The notes under the pieces are model-generated. The model had not been told where the DNA came from and did not search any database. It saw only the letters and a program-made list of their open reading frames with translations. From contig JAJYAH010000510.1 in the NCBI GenBank assembly GCA_021779635.1, forward strand, positions 1 through 5,627: a stretch of DNA of 5,627 bases, read 5' to 3'. How positions within the stretch are numbered: position 1 is the stretch's first letter; the number at the start of each line of letters is the position of its first letter. The position numbers and the translations under genes are program-made. Shown in pieces: positions 1 through 3,300 of the stretch. Source of the DNA: Pseudomonadota bacterium (lineage in GTDB: Bacteria > Pseudomonadota > Alphaproteobacteria > Rhizobiales > Xanthobacteraceae).

Positions 1-86
1 AAGAGTTTCGCCGCCGCATTGCGCGACAGCTCGTCGACAACCACTGCCTCAACCACACGTTTGCGAAGATCGTCGGAAAGCGCCAT
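1..86 (-). CDS. IS630-family transposase, N-terminal fragment (runs off window start)
   Basis: Read on the minus strand, ATG at 86-84 opens a frame beginning MALSDDLRKRVVEAVV and continuing through DELSRNAAAKL to the window edge (28 codons). This is the characteristic start of IS630-family transposases: a short lead, then the first helix-turn-helix that binds the terminal inverted repeats. The DDE catalytic domain that cuts and pastes the element, usually within a protein of roughly 300-350 residues or two overlapping frames, would lie to the left of the window. The start is well supported by an AAGGAGG ribosome binding site 8 bases upstream. Family assignment rests on recall of this N-terminal pattern over only 28 residues. 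Whether the transposase is intact, frameshifted or truncated cannot be seen. It is transcribed away from the glycosyltransferase gene. Confidence 0.8.
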   Translation of the reverse strand, partial: MALSDDLRKRVVEAVVVDELSRNAAAKL

Positions 87-94
87 GCCCGCCG

Positions 95-101
95 CCTCCT
101 T
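95..101 (-). promoter_or_regulatory. Ribosome binding site of the IS630 transposase
   Basis: The plus-strand CCTCCTT reads AAGGAGG on the minus strand, a full-length Shine-Dalgarno match, 8 bases upstream of the ATG at 86-84. It fixes the transposase start and suggests efficient translation once a transcript exists. Confidence 0.75.
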
Positions 102-110
102 CCGCGGCGG

Positions 111-211
111 GAATCATGAATCAGATTTCAGCCATTTTTGGAATCCCAGAGCGATTCAAATCGTTCGGAGCCCGCTCTAACTTCAAGGAGTCCCCCGAGC
201 CAAATCGATTC
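111..211. promoter_or_regulatory. Cluster of six GANTC (CcrM-type methylation) sites
   Basis: GANTC occurs at 111-115, 118-122, 141-145 (all GAATC), 153-157 (GATTC), 188-192 (GAGTC) and 207-211 (GATTC). Random expectation is about one per 256 bp, and the 5.2 kb coding region to the right shows only about a dozen by eye. In most Alphaproteobacteria GANTC is methylated by the cell-cycle methyltransferase CcrM. The cluster sits directly upstream of the transposase start, where a methylation-sensitive promoter or transposase binding sites could lie. The sites are seen; the regulatory role is inferred. Confidence 0.45.
156..170 (+). repeat. 15-bp direct repeat, copy 1
   Basis: TCAAATCGTTCGGAG here matches copy 2 at 319-333 at 14 of 15 positions. 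The core heptamer CAAATCG also occurs at 201-207. This copy overlaps an imperfect palindrome CGATT-CA-AATCG (152-163) and lies in the likely insertion sequence end. Its role is unknown; a transposase binding site is one possibility. Confidence 0.5.
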
Positions 212-291
212 AATTATTTCGCGGCATCGCCTCACGATGTGCAATGTCGACAGATGGGAAGGCCTCGCCCAGAAGCAGGCTGACCAAACCA

Positions 292-319
292 TTGACCTCG
301 CCGCCTGATCGGCTATCGT
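292..319 (+). promoter_or_regulatory. Possible promoter for the glycosyltransferase gene
   Basis: TTGACC (292-297) resembles a -35 box and is followed after 16 bases by TATCGT (314-319), a 4-of-6 match to a -10 box. This would give a leader of roughly 70 bases before ATG 397. A second -10-like TATAAG lies at 365-370 but has only a weak partner (CCGACA at 340-345, 19 bases away). Weak matches like these occur often by chance. Confidence 0.25.
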
Positions 320-333
320 CAAATCGCTCGGAG
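319..333 (+). repeat. 15-bp direct repeat, copy 2
   Basis: TCAAATCGCTCGGAG differs from copy 1 (156-170) only at its ninth base. It lies in the leader of the glycosyltransferase gene, outside the most likely insertion sequence boundary, in the same orientation as copy 1. The flanking bases are not obviously conserved. Confidence 0.5.
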
Positions 334-386
334 GCCACGCCGACAAATTCCAAACAACTCGCGATATAAGCGGCCGTATTCGAATT

Positions 387-392
387 AGGTGA
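387..392 (+). promoter_or_regulatory. Ribosome binding site of the giant glycosyltransferase gene
   Basis: AGGTGA lies 4 bases upstream of ATG 397, somewhat close but usable. The in-frame stop TAA at 367-369 and the lack of any other start codon between it and 397 make this the only plausible start. Confidence 0.6.
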
Positions 393-396
393 TAAA

Positions 397-3300
397 ATGG
401 ATTTTAGCTTTATAGGCAAAACCGCTCGCAAGCGCACAAGGGAACTGATCCGTGCAGGCAATGCCGCCCGAGATAGGAGTGATTGGGCAGAAGCGGCGGC
501 ATTTTACCGGCAGGTGATCGAGGTTGCCCCAGAGAACGCGGCTATTCGCGTGCAACTTGGTCACGCGTGCAAGGAAATGGGTGATTTTCGCGCCGCAAAC
601 GAGCATTACCAAAAGGCGTTAGAGCTGACCCCATTGGACGATGACCTCCACCTGCAGATTGGTCACTTGCGTAAGTTGGCGGGCGACTTGCAAGGGGCAC
701 GCTCGCATTATGTTCGTTCGCTGGCGCTGAATCCCGAAAACTCCGATGCCCGCGCTGAAGAGGCCGCTTTGCAACACGTTCCACTGCCTGTTCCTGCGCC
801 AGTAGCGAGTTCCATGACCAAGTCGTTTGCGGCCTCCGCGGCTCCCGCGCAAGTCGACCTTCATCCAGGAACACAGACGCAAGATCCATGGATCTATCGG
901 ACGGCGGGCGACGCGGCGCGTGATTCCCGCCTTTGGGATGAGGCTAAGCGAGCTTATCGCGATTACCTGCGGCTTGCGCCTGAAGACGTGGCGATCTGGG
1001 TCCAATACGGTCATGCCTTGAAGGAGTCTGGCGATCTGCGGGGCGCGGAGGAAGCCTACCTGACGGGCATTGCGCGAGCCCCAGACGATGCCGACCTGCA
1101 GCTCCAGCTGGGTCATGTTTTGAAGCTGCTCGGCCGAGTCGCACCAGCCATCGAGGCTTACCAACGCTCATTCGCGCTTTGTCCGTCGATGGCGGCGTTG
1201 CGAGAACTTGAGGCTTTGGACGCAGCCCATGAGGTTGCGTTGCCGGCGGGAGCTTCAGCGCGCGAGCCGATTCTCTTTTTGGAGCTATCTGACCTGTTTG
1301 CGGCGCTGCTGGATCAGAAGACCGTATCCGGGATCCAACGTGTCCAACTCGAAATCATCGCCTTCGCATTCCGTAACGCGAAGCCGGATTTGCCGCGTCC
1401 GCAATTTGTCATTTGGCATCGCGATCTGCTCTGGATGCTTGGATCGGAGCCGTTGAGGGCGCTCTTGGCGCATTATGAAATTACGGCTGGGTCAGAGTTC
1501 GAGCGGCGCCGTGCGTTGATCCACGATGTGCGGGCCAGCGCTCAGCTGTTACGGCCCGTCCCCGGTGATATCGTGATGTCGACCGGCGCGATTTATCGGC
1601 GGCCGAATGTGGCATCAGGACATGAAGCTCTCAAGCGCGCCGGCGTTCGGATCGGCGCGTATATTCATGACTTCATCCCCCTCACGCATCCGGAATATTG
1701 CGCACGCATTTTGACCAACGAGTTTTCTTCCGCAATCACCGATGCCCTATTGCATCTGGATTTCGTACTGACCGTCTCTGAGCATGTGGCAAGCGAGACG
1801 AAGCGGCTGCTGCGCGATGCTGGATTCGCTCCTATTCCGGTCGCAGCAGTGCCTGAAGGACACGGTTTTACCCAGCCAGACGGTAGCGATGTGTGGACCT
1901 CGCGTATCCTCGGCCTACGCGATACAGAGTTCGTTCTGTGCGTTGGAACGATTTCGGCGCACAAGAACCAAGCTCTGCTGGTGCGGATCTGGCAATTACT
2001 GCAGCGAGAGGGTCGGAAGATGCCCTATCTCGTGCTTGTCGGGCGACGCGGCGATGGGGTCCGTGATCTGTTTGAACAGTTGGAAGTCACTCATTTCCTC
2101 GACGACCACGTCCGTATCATTGAAGGGCTCACAGATGGCGAGCTTCGAACGCTTTATCGAGCGTCGCTATTTACGATGTTCCCGTCGATCGTGGAGGGTT
2201 GGGGCCTGCCAATCGGTGAGAGCCTAGCGCAGGGCAAGGTCTGCATTACCTCTAACACTGCATCGATGCCCGAAGTGGCCGGCGACTTCGCGTTGTACAT
2301 CGATCCCTTCAATCTACGCGCCGCAAGCAAGGCGGTCGCGAAGTTGCTTGACGACCGAAGCGAGCTAACGCGCTTGGAAAATCGCATTCGTAGCTCGTTC
2401 CGGCTTCGCACCTGGGAGGCGCATGGTGAGGCGCTTGTCAGGGCTGCATGGCGCCTCGGAGGAGCGGAAACGACGCCAGCGACCCAACCGAGGCCGTTTT
2501 TTATGCAGGCTGGGCGCCTAAACCGCACTGTCGCAGTCGCGCCGGATTGGGGCTTCGGAAATCGTCTGCCGGATTGGCGGGCTGCAGTCGAAATGGTCCT
2601 TCGTCGGGTTGTGCTGACCCGCGGCTGGTACGCATCGGAGACTTGGGGCACCTGGATGCGAGGCGCACACGGAACGATTTCGTTTCGTACTGAGGTCAAA
2701 GCGGGGGAGCGCATCCGCGTCGCCTTCATTCTTCGGGCTGCGGTTTGGGCGCGGGGTAATCAGTTGGAGATCACTTCCGCGTGCGGGGCCACGAGTGTGG
2801 TTGCGGTTCCGGAGACGCGGAGCGGGCCCCCGTTCGAATGGCCCAATTTCATTGGGCACATAGATTGTGTGACGGGTTCCGATGGCGTGGTCACGCTCGA
2901 CATGCGGGTTCTGGGCAAAATCCCCACGAGCTGGTGGGGTGAGAAGCGCGTATTGTGTATTGGACTGTCAGGCTTGGTCTACATGCCATTGGGTAAGATC
3001 GGCGCTCTGCCGATTAATCGAGTCGTCTCTGCGGGCTGCCTGACTCTCCCCAACGGCAACCCGTTGGCGCCGAATGGAGCCGCATCGCTTATGTTAGAGG
3101 CGCGCAGGCGGGGTCTGTTTGCTGGTGGCTGGCGTGAGTCCGCGCCATGGGGCACATGGATGGCAGGGCGGCATGCGAGGCTTGTCGTGCCCGTCGAAGC
3201 GCCGGCCGGAACGACACTCAGGCTTGTGCTGAATCTGCGGGTGGCGTCCAGTTGCCAAGTGCAGGTCGATTTGCGGTCCGCATGCGGCGCGCAAATCGAG

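Larger units (their letters stand above)
1..178 (-). mobile_element. End of an IS630-family insertion sequence (outer boundary uncertain)
   Basis: The transposase start at 86 implies that the element's 5' untranslated end and one terminal inverted repeat lie just to its right. IS630 elements insert at and duplicate the dinucleotide TA. Candidate TA edges are at 178-179, next to an AGAGCG (148-153) / CGCTCT (173-178) inverted pair, and at 215-216. The other end of the element is outside the window, so the terminal repeat cannot be confirmed and the right boundary given is only the first plausible one. The element lies 180-220 bp from the glycosyltransferase start and does not interrupt it. Confidence 0.4.
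87..396. other. Divergent intergenic region between transposase and glycosyltransferase
   Basis: This 310-bp stretch has no convincing gene. It is visibly richer in A+T than the coding sequence on its right. It contains the transposase ribosome binding site, the insertion sequence end, the GANTC cluster, the 15-bp repeats, and the leader and ribosome binding site of the glycosyltransferase gene. A minus-strand open stretch ending at the stop 212-210 reads as a fairly protein-like peptide (including FVGVASERFDDSRSGGEVNG), but its only ATG (461-459) lies inside the glycosyltransferase gene and no ribosome binding site supports another start. It may be the worn remnant of an older gene or chance. 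No tRNA, riboswitch or clear terminator was seen. Confidence 0.55.

Noticed and set aside
128..346. 72-codon minus-strand frame in the intergenic region
   Set aside because: Its peptide is Trp/Ser/Cys/Arg-rich, unlike a real protein, and it overlaps the probable insertion sequence end.
1784..2227. 147-codon plus-strand frame within the glycosyltransferase gene
   Set aside because: It is out of frame with the E-x7-E-containing domain and gives a Cys/Ser/Arg-rich peptide without family features.
2154..2729. 191-codon open frame on the minus strand
   Set aside because: It is antisense to the end of GT domain 1 and the start of module A, has an Arg/Ser/Pro-rich composition typical of shadow frames, and has no recognisable domain.
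2922..2939. Inverted repeat CCCCAC / GTGGGG with a 6-base loop
   Set aside because: The short stem in GC-rich coding sequence lies within module A, has no T-run, and is not at a domain border; best explained by chance.
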